DNA of 7,110 bases from Candidatus Hodarchaeota archaeon (GCA_016839955.1 JAEOTI010000199.1:1-7110), one strand, 5' to 3'; counted from the stretch's first letter, positions 1 through 6,495 are shown. Translations and numbers: made by a program. The notes: generated by a model not told the origin, from the letters alone.

Positions 1-2
1 AC

Positions 3-95
3 AGACATCAAATCAAAGATCCATTGAAAGCTCATTGTGGACCGGGTGATCATGTAGAACCAGTTGTTACCATCATGGAACCTCATGAAGATTAA
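3..95 (+). CDS. C-terminal tail of an unidentified protein (5' end outside window)
   Basis: Frame 3 is open from the window edge to a TAA at 93-95 and gives about 30 residues ending in VVTIMEPHED. The piece looks protein-like: it is mixed and acidic at the end, with a CGPGDHVEP stretch. I do not recognise the family. The other two plus frames hit stops within the first 50 bases. If real, the gene converges on fwdD and its last 23 bases overlap the 3' end of fwdD on the other strand. The calls on the two strands compete in that overlap, but fwdD is well supported and tail-to-tail overlaps are common in compact archaeal genomes. The short visible length limits confidence. Confidence 0.45.
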   Translation, partial: RHQIKDPLKAHCGPGDHVEPVVTIMEPHED

Positions 96-516
96 ATTTT
101 CCTTTTTTTCTTTTTTGCAATTCTCTCAGCAATTCTCTAATTGAAAGGACTGTACCTGAGGGATCTAGTTCCACAATAAGTGGTACAGTATTAAAATCAG
201 GCATTCCAGTTCCACCTGTATCGCCTTCAACGAGAACATTAATCCAAAGACCCATGGGTATAAAAAGAGATCCTGGATGCTTGCCAGTACTCTCCTTGGC
301 CCACACATGAACGTAATCACCCGTCCGGGGGTTGGAGATTTTAACTACGTCGCCATCCTTTGCACCTAGCTTTTCAAGGTCGGTAGGGTCAAGCTCACAT
401 ATAGCAACGGCTTCTTGGTATTCTTTACTCTCTTTTCCAGGCCCTTCCATCGCAGCGCCTTGTTGCCAAGTTCGACCTGATAACAGGGTTAATTCTATTC
501 CCATTACACAACCCAT
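73..516 (-). CDS. fwdD: Formylmethanofuran dehydrogenase subunit D (molybdopterin dinucleotide-binding)
   Basis: This is the small subunit D of tungsten/molybdenum formylmethanofuran dehydrogenase, the cytoplasmic complex that reduces CO2 onto methanofuran or runs in reverse. The 147 residues match the family's layout and its usual size of about 130. The features seen are an N-terminal LLSGRTWQQG segment (residues 11-20), the AICELDPTDLEKLGAKDGD segment (38-56) typical of the molybdopterin-dinucleotide-binding double-psi barrel, IPMGLWINVL (86-95), GGTGMPDF (101-108) and a C-terminal SIRELLREL helix. The tail past residue 134 is lysine-rich. The start is uncertain: ATG at 516 has a weak GAG four bases upstream, while ATG at 504 (residue 5) would match the family's N-terminus better. 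It lies 39 bases after ftr and is the last gene of the run. The catalytic and other subunits (A, B, C) are not nearby in this window. Whether it is the Mo (Fmd) or W (Fwd) isoform cannot be told. Confidence 0.88.
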   Translation of the reverse strand: MGCVMGIELTLLSGRTWQQGAAMEGPGKESKEYQEAVAICELDPTDLEKLGAKDGDVVKISNPRTGDYVHVWAKESTGKHPGSLFIPMGLWINVLVEGDTGGTGMPDFNTVPLIVELDPSGTVLSIRELLRELQKRKKGKFNLHEVP

Positions 517-555
517 CTATCTCATTTTTTCTCGTAAAAATTAATTTTTTTTAAT

Positions 556-1425
556 CTACATCAGTGAAATTTTAAACTGACCTAAGGTTCCGCCATAGTT
601 CGCTGCAGTAACTTTCATCACTGTTTCATTCGCTGCTGCAGCTTTAGCGCCTTTTTCCATTGCTTCTTTCACTAAATCTTCGGTTAATCCATTTATCACG
701 ATTTCATAAACACAGCCTGCTTCTGAGGACAATAGTGAGTCTTCGACTTTATCTTTTAGTGTAGGGCAGAAGTGATGATTTGTACTAGCATGCAGGAACT
801 TAGAATACTTTAAACTTCCCACTTTCGATCCAGAACGGCATATACCCCCTGGAAAAGTTAATACTACTCCTGAAAGTTTTTCAATCTCTTTTACTGCATC
901 TTGAGTCGCCTGTAGAGTTTTTTCAGGATCTTTGCCAATTATAATCAAGTTTCCTCCGGCAACCGCTTTTTTCATTCCGAATTCGTTTTCGATTATAAAC
1001 TCTCCATCCATTACTGGAACCCTTGAGGCGTTTCTATCTCCTAACTTCGCCTTTTTTTGAAACCCATCTCCAAAAAATCGAATTTTTGGATCATATTTCT
1101 CATCTGGGTTACCTAGTGCATCGAAAACAGCAGTGGTGGGTGCAGTGAGAATACACTGACCAATTCGATTCAGAAGTTGTGCCTTCAATTTTTTCTTAGA
1201 TCCATGCCAAATTTGTACAATCCTTCCTGGTCGTCCATCAGGAGTGCTATTAGGTAAAGGACCCTCAACACCAGCTTCAGCTGGCGAGGCAATGATACTG
1301 ACTCCAAATCCAGTTGTTACCCTTGCACTTAAGTCTGCCAATTCCTGAGAAGCTGCTGTGATTAAAATTCTAGCAACATTCATTTTAAATGCTTCAGCGA
1401 AAGCTCCTTCCTCGATTTTACTCAT
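556..1425 (-). CDS. ftr: Formylmethanofuran:tetrahydromethanopterin formyltransferase
   Basis: Ftr transfers the formyl group from methanofuran to N5 of tetrahydromethanopterin, the second step of the methyl branch of the archaeal Wood-Ljungdahl pathway. It is cytosolic. The 289 residues agree with the roughly 297 usual in the family and match along the whole length: FAEAF near residue 9, a SPAEAGVEGPLPNSTPDGRPG segment (47-67), RFFGDGFQ (116-123), RVPVMDGEF (135-143), VAGGN (155-159), LTFPGGICRSGSKVGS (189-204), ASTNHHFCPTL (213-223) and AANYGGTLGQFK (274-285). I chose ATG at 1425 over an in-frame ATG at 1446 because a GAGGG at 1433-1437 sits seven bases upstream and the family's N-terminus then aligns. 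The gene follows mtd by 24 bases and is surely co-transcribed with it; fwdD follows. No key segment is missing. Confidence 0.95.
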   Translation of the reverse strand: MSKIEEGAFAEAFKMNVARILITAASQELADLSARVTTGFGVSIIASPAEAGVEGPLPNSTPDGRPGRIVQIWHGSKKKLKAQLLNRIGQCILTAPTTAVFDALGNPDEKYDPKIRFFGDGFQKKAKLGDRNASRVPVMDGEFIIENEFGMKKAVAGGNLIIIGKDPEKTLQATQDAVKEIEKLSGVVLTFPGGICRSGSKVGSLKYSKFLHASTNHHFCPTLKDKVEDSLLSSEAGCVYEIVINGLTEDLVKEAMEKGAKAAAANETVMKVTAANYGGTLGQFKISLM

Positions 1426-1432
1426 GATTAAT

Positions 1433-1437
1433 CCCTC
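1433..1437 (-). promoter_or_regulatory. Shine-Dalgarno site setting the ftr start
   Basis: On the minus strand GAGGG lies seven bases before ATG 1425. The alternative ATG at 1446 lies upstream of this motif and so cannot use it. Confidence 0.6.
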
Positions 1438-1449
1438 TTTGATCATTTT

Positions 1450-2280
1450 CTACTCAGGTTTATCATAGAAGTTTGATTTCGAGACTATTTTTCCATCTTT
1501 TGCGTGAGGAGTCCTATATAGATTATTAGTAGCTTTCTGAAGGTTTCGGGCATCTTCAGCCATTGTTACTGCAGCTACAAGCGTTTGATGAGCGGACTCA
1601 ATTAGTTTAAGATATTCTTCTCGATCCTTCAAAACAAAACAAGCTTTTGTTGTCACAGCAGACATATTTGCTGCTATTGTTGCTGCACCAATCGCTTTAC
1701 TTAGGGCGTAGGGGTTCGTAAATTTTAGAGCATTAGGTGCATTTTCTGGTTTTACTGATTTGCGAGGAACAGCCGGATTTGAATTTCCAGTTTCGATTTC
1801 CATTAAAACTGAGTGTATATGCTGACGTATTGTTTCGAAGACTCCTGTCTCTGCAAGTAAGACTTGTAGATAACCATTGAATATTGCCATCTCAGTTGGA
1901 TCAAGATATTCTCTCCGAGCTCCAATCATGGGATCTGGTGTAATAATTAAATAACCGACATTTTCAGGAAGAGAATCTTTAATTTTTTTGCCTGGAGCAT
2001 CCGTAACTACAATTACTGGCTTACTAGTCCCAGCTAAAACCTCACGAGCACGTGTTGGTCCTGGTAAGGCAGCATTAGGGCTTACTACTAAATACAATTG
2101 TGTTTTTTCATATGATTTAGCCATATTAGCAGTTTCAATCGCTTGTTCCTCACCCATTTTGGCCCCAGATCCAAATACTCGCACATCTATGTTCTTTCTA
2201 TCTGCTCGTTCATCAAATAAGAATTCTAACAACGGAGCTGATCCAATATTTCCTAATTTTACAATAGTAAGGTATAACAC
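1450..2280 (-). CDS. mtd: F420-dependent methylenetetrahydromethanopterin dehydrogenase
   Basis: Mtd reversibly reduces methenyl-H4MPT to methylene-H4MPT with reduced coenzyme F420, the fourth step of the methyl branch, in the cytosol. Family segments seen, in order: KLGNIGSAPLLEFLFDERADR (about residues 8-28), IDVRVFGSGAKM (31-42), SPNAALPGPTRARE (67-80), TDAPGKKIKD (93-102), the signature DPMIGARREYLDPTEMA (116-132), FTNPYA (187-192), ACFVLKD (213-219), and the C-terminal RTPHAKDGK (256-264) and KPE end. The reading frame extends to a TTG at 2292, but I place the start at GTG 2280. That gives 276 residues, the usual length of the family, and puts a GGTG (2287-2290) six bases upstream. No in-frame ATG exists between the upstream stop and the conserved N-terminus. 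Mtd implies that the host makes coenzyme F420. Mch, the step between Ftr and Mtd, is not in the window. Confidence 0.95.
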   Translation of the reverse strand: MLYLTIVKLGNIGSAPLLEFLFDERADRKNIDVRVFGSGAKMGEEQAIETANMAKSYEKTQLYLVVSPNAALPGPTRAREVLAGTSKPVIVVTDAPGKKIKDSLPENVGYLIITPDPMIGARREYLDPTEMAIFNGYLQVLLAETGVFETIRQHIHSVLMEIETGNSNPAVPRKSVKPENAPNALKFTNPYALSKAIGAATIAANMSAVTTKACFVLKDREEYLKLIESAHQTLVAAVTMAEDARNLQKATNNLYRTPHAKDGKIVSKSNFYDKPE

Positions 2281-2286
2281 TTCTAA

Positions 2287-2290
2287 CACC
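2287..2290 (-). promoter_or_regulatory. Shine-Dalgarno-like GGTG for the GTG start of mtd
   Basis: GGTG on the minus strand is complementary to the usual archaeal 16S rRNA tail and sits six bases before GTG 2280. It overlaps the alternative GTG at 2289 and TTG at 2292, which argues against those two as starts. Confidence 0.4.
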
Positions 2291-2364
2291 AATCTAGTTT
2301 ATACTTAGGAGATCAATAAACCAAGTTTAGATAACTTTTTCATCCTTCGCTTTAGATCTAACTG

Positions 2365-2847
2365 TTAACTATCAGTTCTCTGAACGTCCACATTGATTTG
2401 TATGCCTTCCTTTACTGAAGTAGAAACGATACAGTAGTTCAGGAATAAATCTTGGCATCTCTTGAGAGCTTTTTCCATATTTCCACTCCAATCATTCCAT
2501 CTTGGAATGATTTTCGCATCAATTTGTTTTATTCTCCAATATCCTTTTTCATTTCTAGCAATTGTACAAGTAGCCTCAGATTCGAGGGCATCAAGAGGTA
2601 TTCGTGATTTTTGTAAGCAAAAAGTTAAGCTTGCAGATAAACAATTCAAAATAGCTGAAGTTAAAACTCTTGAAGCATCTGGACCTTCATCAGTTCCCCC
2701 AGTATGCGCTGGTTCATCAAACAATAAATTCGGATACTTTTCCTTATCAAGTATAGCCTTAAATTTCATTGGTCCAACTTTCTTCATTTTTACTTGAAAT
2801 TGACTAGATTGCACTTTCTTCTTTGAGTTTAGTTTATCCTTTGTCAT
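2365..2847 (-). CDS. OsmC-family protein (putative thiol peroxidase-like)
   Basis: The 160 residues show the OsmC/Ohr fold pattern: an N-terminal beta-rich part, a FDEPAHTGGTDEGPDAS segment (about 43-59) where the family carries its GP-P turn, a long helix AILNCLSASLTFCL (65-78) with the first conserved cysteine (Cys69), and a second conserved cysteine in FLNYCIVSTSV (Cys139). OsmC/Ohr proteins use this cysteine pair to reduce organic hydroperoxides. Both are present here, so activity is possible, but several archaeal members have no tested substrate. The second motif reads CIVS rather than the common CPVS. The first 20 residues are lysine/serine-rich and probably disordered. There is no Shine-Dalgarno before ATG 2847, only an A-run, which fits a leaderless message. 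It is 84 bases upstream of mtd. Protection of oxygen-sensitive neighbours is a guess from context only. Confidence 0.8.
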   Translation of the reverse strand: MTKDKLNSKKKVQSSQFQVKMKKVGPMKFKAILDKEKYPNLLFDEPAHTGGTDEGPDASRVLTSAILNCLSASLTFCLQKSRIPLDALESEATCTIARNEKGYWRIKQIDAKIIPRWNDWSGNMEKALKRCQDLFLNYCIVSTSVKEGIQINVDVQRTDS

Positions 2848-2869
2848 TTTTTTTGCATCTCAAAATAGA

Positions 2870-2876
2870 GTTTTAA
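2870..2876 (-). promoter_or_regulatory. Candidate TATA box for a leaderless osmC transcript
   Basis: On the minus strand a TTAAAAC core lies about 26 bases before the ATG at 2847, the spacing expected if transcription starts at or next to the start codon. The lack of a Shine-Dalgarno supports this reading. The region is AT-rich, so chance matches are likely. Confidence 0.25.
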
Positions 2877-2887
2877 TGACTTTAATG

Positions 2888-2894
2888 AAAAAAA
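2888..2894 (-). terminator. Poly-T terminator candidate after the acetyltransferase gene
   Basis: The minus strand carries seven consecutive T directly after the TAA stop of the GNAT gene (2896-2898). Archaeal RNA polymerase commonly ends on such U-runs without a hairpin. If used, it would separate the upstream pair (unknown protein, acetyltransferase) from osmC-mtd-ftr-fwdD. Confidence 0.35.
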
Positions 2895-2895
2895 C

Positions 2896-3459
2896 TTAGG
2901 ATTTTCTTGGGTTAGATAGGTCTGAATGGATCTCAAAGTATTCTTCTGCTAGAAGATCCATGTGTACATTATTAAACAACTTCCCCCTGAGGATTACTGC
3001 TTCACGAACCTGAAATGCCATCTTGAAACCTGATTTCTTCGCTAGGCCTATTGCTCCTGGGTTTCCACTCTGAGTCCATAATCTCACAATCTGTACTCCT
3101 AACTCACAAAAAAGAAATTTTAATAAACATTCTTGAGCATCAAAAGCATAAGATTTTCCAAAGAACTCTTTTTTCAATTGAATACCAATAGTCGCACTAA
3201 ATCTTGGTTCAAGATCTGTATAACCAATTGCTCCCACTTCTTTCCCTGTTTCTTTGAGTTCTATAATAAAATATCCTTCTTTAGGGTTGAAAGAGAATTC
3301 ACGTGCATCCATTCGTTTTTTTATCATAGAATCGGTATAATCAGGAGGGAGGGCCCTTGACCAACCTTGTGTAACTAAATCGTTTCGCAATTCTCTTAGA
3401 AGGGGTATATCACTTTCACGCCTTTCTCTTAGAACTACTTTTTCTCCTTCTAGTGGCAT
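2896..3459 (-). CDS. GNAT-family N-acetyltransferase, RimJ/RimL type
   Basis: This 187-residue protein has the layout of the acetyltransferase family that includes RimJ, RimL and SpeG, which move an acetyl group from acetyl-CoA to protein N-termini or small amines. The features seen are an N-terminal VVLRERRESDIPLLRELRND (8-27), typical of the family's first strand and helix; GYFIIELKETGKEVGAIGY (62-80), the central strands; IGIQLKKEFFGKSYAFDA (91-108), where the acetyl-CoA pyrophosphate loop falls (KxxxGKS-A, a relaxed form of the usual R/QxxGxG/A); and NPGAIGLAKKSGFKM (133-147), the usual N-x-A-x-x-L-x-x-K-x-GF segment. ATG 3459 has GAGG eight bases upstream (3468-3471). It sits 48 bases from both neighbours. 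The substrate cannot be inferred and nothing ties it directly to the C1 genes. Confidence 0.85.
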   Translation of the reverse strand: MPLEGEKVVLRERRESDIPLLRELRNDLVTQGWSRALPPDYTDSMIKKRMDAREFSFNPKEGYFIIELKETGKEVGAIGYTDLEPRFSATIGIQLKKEFFGKSYAFDAQECLLKFLFCELGVQIVRLWTQSGNPGAIGLAKKSGFKMAFQVREAVILRGKLFNNVHMDLLAEEYFEIHSDLSNPRKS

Positions 3460-3467
3460 ATTTAATG

Positions 3468-3471
3468 CCTC
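3468..3471 (-). promoter_or_regulatory. Shine-Dalgarno site of the acetyltransferase gene
   Basis: GAGG on the minus strand, eight bases before ATG 3459, supports that start. Confidence 0.5.
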
Positions 3472-3507
3472 AAATTTTGAATTCTCAATCAGAAGAATAA
3501 AAGGCTG

Positions 3508-4035
3508 TTAATTGTGATCCTCGGGTGAAGGGTAAAGCCTTTCAGGAGGGATAAATCCCTGAAAGAATTCTTGAAGCACTTCAAGGTTTTGAGTGCATCT
3601 ATCTTCAATTATTTGCACTTCACATTCCATATAATCAAGACAACGATCAAACATTTCTTGAGGAGGGTTTCCATATGCTCTACGTAAGTCCAATAGGATT
3701 GATTCAAAAGGAACCGACTGAAGTCTGTGTAGTAGGTCCTCTGATCTAGCCCCTGCGGAGATTGCAGCAAGAAGTAGTGGATCTGAGTGAAGAAGCCATA
3801 AACGAAGACAACTACCATGGGTGATATAGCCCATTTCTAGAGCTAACTGAGGGACAACAATAACTTCGTCTTTGAAGAAGTCATCATATTGAAGTGCTTT
3901 ACCACAGTGACAACATAAAAATCGGAGGCCAGAACCAACAGCTTCAAGAATCAGGCCTGAAGAAAGCACAATTTCTTCTTCTGGTTCTTCAAAATCCTCT
4001 TCAAAATTTTTCCCCGAATAGAACATATCCCTCAT
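3508..4035 (-). CDS. Protein of unknown function with a CCHC...HxxC zinc-site-like cluster
   Basis: I do not recognise this 175-residue protein. It opens with an acidic stretch (FEEDFEEPEEE, residues 11-21), then a hydrophobic strand and FLCCHCGKAL (39-48), followed about 25 residues later by ITHGSCLRLW (71-80). C41/C42, C44, H73 and C76 could form one zinc site of the treble-clef or zinc-ribbon kind. The rest, from residue 82, appears helical and leucine-rich, with further cysteines at 132, 138 and 147. There is no signal peptide or membrane segment. ATG 4035 is used; an ATG three codons later (4026) is an alternative. An AGGAG at 4054-4058 is 17 bases away, too far for a normal Shine-Dalgarno. 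It is the first gene of the minus run, 48 bases before the acetyltransferase gene, which suggests joint expression. Ordinary codon use and the long open frame support a real gene. Confidence 0.75.
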   Translation of the reverse strand: MRDMFYSGKNFEEDFEEPEEEIVLSSGLILEAVGSGLRFLCCHCGKALQYDDFFKDEVIVVPQLALEMGYITHGSCLRLWLLHSDPLLLAAISAGARSEDLLHRLQSVPFESILLDLRRAYGNPPQEMFDRCLDYMECEVQIIEDRCTQNLEVLQEFFQGFIPPERLYPSPEDHN

Positions 4036-4173
4036 TAACTACAGCCCAATTTACTCCTGAAGCTAATTGTTTTTGAAATTTCTGATTTTCTCAATTCCAA
4101 AAAATAAAGTAAATTGAATATGTTGTCTATGTTGATTTGTAAAATGAAAATCCATCCGATTCAATACAATAAC

Positions 4174-4183
4174 AAATTTATAC
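4174..4183 (+). promoter_or_regulatory. TATA-box candidate for the S9 peptidase gene
   Basis: AAATTTATAC on the plus strand resembles the archaeal TATA box with an A-rich upstream flank for TFB. Transcription would start near 4205, leaving a leader of about 40 bases before ATG 4245. The same ten bases recur at 6358-6367. The region 4036-4244 is shared with the divergent minus-strand gene, for which I see only a weak box (minus-strand TTTATT near 4103-4108). Confidence 0.45.
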
Positions 4184-4230
4184 CGTTAAATTAATTGGTC
4201 AAGAAAGAAATGGTTATCAATCGTTGTACC

Positions 4231-4234
4231 GGAG
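4231..4234 (+). promoter_or_regulatory. Shine-Dalgarno site of the S9 peptidase gene
   Basis: GGAG lies ten bases before ATG 4245. It lies inside the reading frame if the upstream TTG at 4224 were used, so it favours the ATG. Confidence 0.5.
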
Positions 4235-4244
4235 ATTCCTTACT

Positions 4245-6185
4245 ATGCTAAATACTGAATTTTCAATCGAATCGATGCTGACTACGCGTCTTTTCTTATC
4301 TCCCCAACTATCTAATGGCAAGATCTACTTCATCAGTGACATGGGAGGAGCTGGGATGAGTCTTTATTCGATGGATGCTAAGGGGAAAATTCCTCAACCA
4401 CTCCTACCGAAAGGAATATCGCTTCAAAATCCCTATCTCATGGCAGGATATCTCTTTAAGGTCTTTCCAAACCTTTCTTGCATTTTAATCATGATGGACA
4501 AAGATGGAAACGAAAATTACCAACCGTGTCTCATTCCACTAGAAGGTGGCATTCCAAAACCTGTGTTTCCTGACCTCGAAGGGAATCAGTTGATATGTAC
4601 AAAAACAGATATTGAACGTAATCTCGCATGGTTCAATATAGATAATAGAAAGACGCCCGAACGTGAGACGATACAAATCCATCTGGGAACGAAAGAGAAG
4701 CGTTCACTAGGTTCAAGTATATATGGTAACTTGTTTAACACAATAACCAATGACCTTAAGCAAGCTGTAGTCTCAGACGGTTATGGGTTTAGTGGAAACG
4801 CCTTGTATCTGTGGGATAGAGTATCCGGAACACGGAAGTTGTTGCAAGGGGATCCCATCGAGGAACGAGATCCAGAAGGGGATTATAAACCGTTATTCTA
4901 TTTCAATTGTCACTACATTGCAAACGAGAAGGAAATTCTTTGCCTCTCGAATCGTTTCAGAGATACTTTTAGCGTAATAAGCTTTCCTTTAATTGATCCT
5001 AAGAATGAAAGAGAAGTAAATGTGGTAGGAATCGAACATGAGGGAGCCTTTGGAGAACTTGATAGGCTCCATCACATCCATAATAACCTCTATCAGCTTA
5101 CCTATAATATTGATGGGTGTTCCTTTGCCTATGAGGTGGAACTTCAACAACAGGACGATTGCTATATCCTGAAAGTAGACCGAACTATCTGTGGATTACC
5201 ACCACTCTCGAACGGCGTGTTACAATCAATTAGTGAGGAAATCTCTGATGGAAAGTTAGAATACGTCTTAAGCTTCTCTAGAGCAACAACACCCCCTCAA
5301 ATATTCCGATTTGGGAAAAAATACCCTTCAGGCGATTACCTACAGATAACCAATGAGCAGATCCTGGGGATTCCGTCCAAGTTCCTATCTCTTGGGGAAG
5401 ATGCTAGTTACACTAGCTTCGATGGATTGCGAGTCTCTGCACGGTTTTACATGCCATCTCCTGAATTGAATTTCTCAAAACCACGTCCATTGGTCATTTG
5501 GGTTCATGGAGGACCCACTAGCCAAGAACGCCCAGATTTTGGGTGGTTCAGTATGCCACTAATCCAGACATTGACTCTCAACGGTTTTGCAGTATATGTA
5601 CCTAATGTCCGAGGGAGTACCGGATATGGACTTGAATATACCAAGAAAATTGAGAGGGATTGGGGTGGGGATGATCGGAAAGACCATGTGGAAGGTATTA
5701 AAGCATTGGAAAAGGACCCCCGCATTGATTCAAGGAGAAGGGGCGTAGGAGGACGGTCTTACGGAGGATTCATGACCCTTACTCTCATTACAAGGCATCC
5801 TGAGCTCTGGAGCGCTGGCGTAGACATGTTTGGTCCATATGACTTACCTGCATTTATGAGACGCCTACCGCCCACATGGCAAACTGGATTCAAACTCATC
5901 CTTGGTGACCCTGATAAAGAAGATGATTTAAAATTTCTCGTTGAACGTTCTCCAAGAACGTATCTAGACCAAATCCAATGTCCATTACTTGTGGTTCAAG
6001 GAAAAAACGACCCACGAGTTCTTGAAGAAGAGTCTAATGAGATTGTTGAGAACTTAAGGAAGAAAGGACACGTTGTGGACTATTTAATGTTTCCTGATGA
6101 AGGTCATGATGTCCTAAAGTTCAAGAATAAATTGGAATGTTTTACTAGGATTGTGGAATTCTTTAAGACTCATCTCTCTCCGTAG
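4245..6185 (+). CDS. S9-family serine peptidase (prolyl oligopeptidase / acylaminoacyl-peptidase type)
   Basis: The 646-residue protein has the two-part plan of family S9. Residues 1 to about 385 carry beta-propeller-like repeats, with blade motifs such as LSPQLSNGKIYFIS and MSLYSMDAKG. The C-terminal alpha/beta-hydrolase domain begins near FTSFDGLRVSARFYMP-like sequence at about 390. The visible active-site parts are the oxyanion HGG (421-423), the nucleophile Ser505 in GGRSYGGFM, Asp589 in GKNDPRV and His621 in DEGHDV. All of the triad is present, so the enzyme should be active. The RGSTGYG and DPRID segments between them are also typical. No signal peptide or membrane span is seen, so it is probably cytosolic and degrades short peptides or N-acylated peptides; specificity is unknown. 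The start is ATG 4245 with a GGAG upstream; a TTG seven codons earlier is possible but less likely. It is a single-gene unit with its own promoter, and no link to the flanking C1 genes is evident. Confidence 0.92.
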   Translation: MLNTEFSIESMLTTRLFLSPQLSNGKIYFISDMGGAGMSLYSMDAKGKIPQPLLPKGISLQNPYLMAGYLFKVFPNLSCILIMMDKDGNENYQPCLIPLEGGIPKPVFPDLEGNQLICTKTDIERNLAWFNIDNRKTPERETIQIHLGTKEKRSLGSSIYGNLFNTITNDLKQAVVSDGYGFSGNALYLWDRVSGTRKLLQGDPIEERDPEGDYKPLFYFNCHYIANEKEILCLSNRFRDTFSVISFPLIDPKNEREVNVVGIEHEGAFGELDRLHHIHNNLYQLTYNIDGCSFAYEVELQQQDDCYILKVDRTICGLPPLSNGVLQSISEEISDGKLEYVLSFSRATTPPQIFRFGKKYPSGDYLQITNEQILGIPSKFLSLGEDASYTSFDGLRVSARFYMPSPELNFSKPRPLVIWVHGGPTSQERPDFGWFSMPLIQTLTLNGFAVYVPNVRGSTGYGLEYTKKIERDWGGDDRKDHVEGIKALEKDPRIDSRRRGVGGRSYGGFMTLTLITRHPELWSAGVDMFGPYDLPAFMRRLPPTWQTGFKLILGDPDKEDDLKFLVERSPRTYLDQIQCPLLVVQGKNDPRVLEEESNEIVENLRKKGHVVDYLMFPDEGHDVLKFKNKLECFTRIVEFFKTHLSP

Positions 6186-6357
6186 GAGACTTCTTTAAGC
6201 ATGTATCAAACATGAAATGATAAAAATCTGTTTCAAAACGTAATTATAAAACATTTAGTCTAAAGGTTTCTAGAAGCGAATATTACTTAATAATTACCAA
6301 ATTTATGTTATTATTTGAAAGATAAGTGTTTTATAGTCTATCTTCTCGAAAAATGAT

Positions 6358-6367
6358 AAATTTATAC
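6358..6367 (+). promoter_or_regulatory. Second TATA-like box in the cdhB upstream region
   Basis: AAATTTATAC is identical over ten bases to the box before the peptidase gene (4174-4183). It lies 265 bases before cdhB, so it could drive a small RNA or a long-leader transcript, or be chance in AT-rich DNA. Confidence 0.25.
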
Positions 6368-6453
6368 TATAGAAGCTTTTTACATAGTACTTTATAGATT
6401 CAAATAGAGTACGACGGCTTATAAGAATGTCTCAGTTTTGTGTTACCAAAGAA

Positions 6454-6475
6454 ACTGCTCAATAAAGAGAGCAGT
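6454..6475. repeat. Inverted repeat, 7-base arms, upstream of the cdhB promoter
   Basis: ACTGCTC at 6454-6460 and GAGCAGT at 6469-6475 are perfect complements around an 8-base AATAAAGA spacer. It ends 26 bases before the TATA box, where an activator would bind. It lies upstream of the predicted start site, so it would act as DNA unless transcription begins further upstream. The arms are more GC-rich than their surroundings. Confidence 0.45.
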
Positions 6476-6495
6476 CATAGTTACTTAGACCAATT

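Noticed and set aside
1426..1446. ATG at 1446 as start of ftr
   Set aside because: It lies upstream of the GAGGG that serves ATG 1425, and the family's N-terminus aligns from the second ATG.
1988..2308. 106-codon open frame on the plus strand opposite mtd
   Set aside because: It is antisense to strongly conserved mtd codons, its sequence is low in protein-like pattern, and it has no ribosome site or family match.
2462..2797. 111-codon open frame on the plus strand opposite osmC
   Set aside because: It is a shadow of the OsmC gene, whose two cysteines and fold pattern are recognisable on the minus strand.
4009..4098. Short minus-strand open stretch (containing ASGVNWAVVNEGYVLFG) upstream of and overlapping the unknown gene, considered as a frameshifted N-terminus
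   Set aside because: It has no start codon, is preceded and followed by stops within about 30 codons, and the unknown gene has its own ATG. There is no evidence of a frame break.
4224..4244. TTG at 4224 as start of the S9 peptidase, seven codons before the first ATG
   Set aside because: The GGAG at 4231-4234 lies inside this extension and is well spaced for ATG 4245. The extra residues match nothing typical of the family.
6332..6371. TATAGT...ACTATA inverted repeat in the gap
   Set aside because: Six A/T-rich bases with a 28-base spacer are expected by chance in DNA this rich in A and T.
6427..6465. 12-codon frame from ATG 6427 in the non-coding gap, considered as a leader peptide
   Set aside because: It has no Shine-Dalgarno, lies upstream of the cdhB TATA box, and its length is what chance gives.
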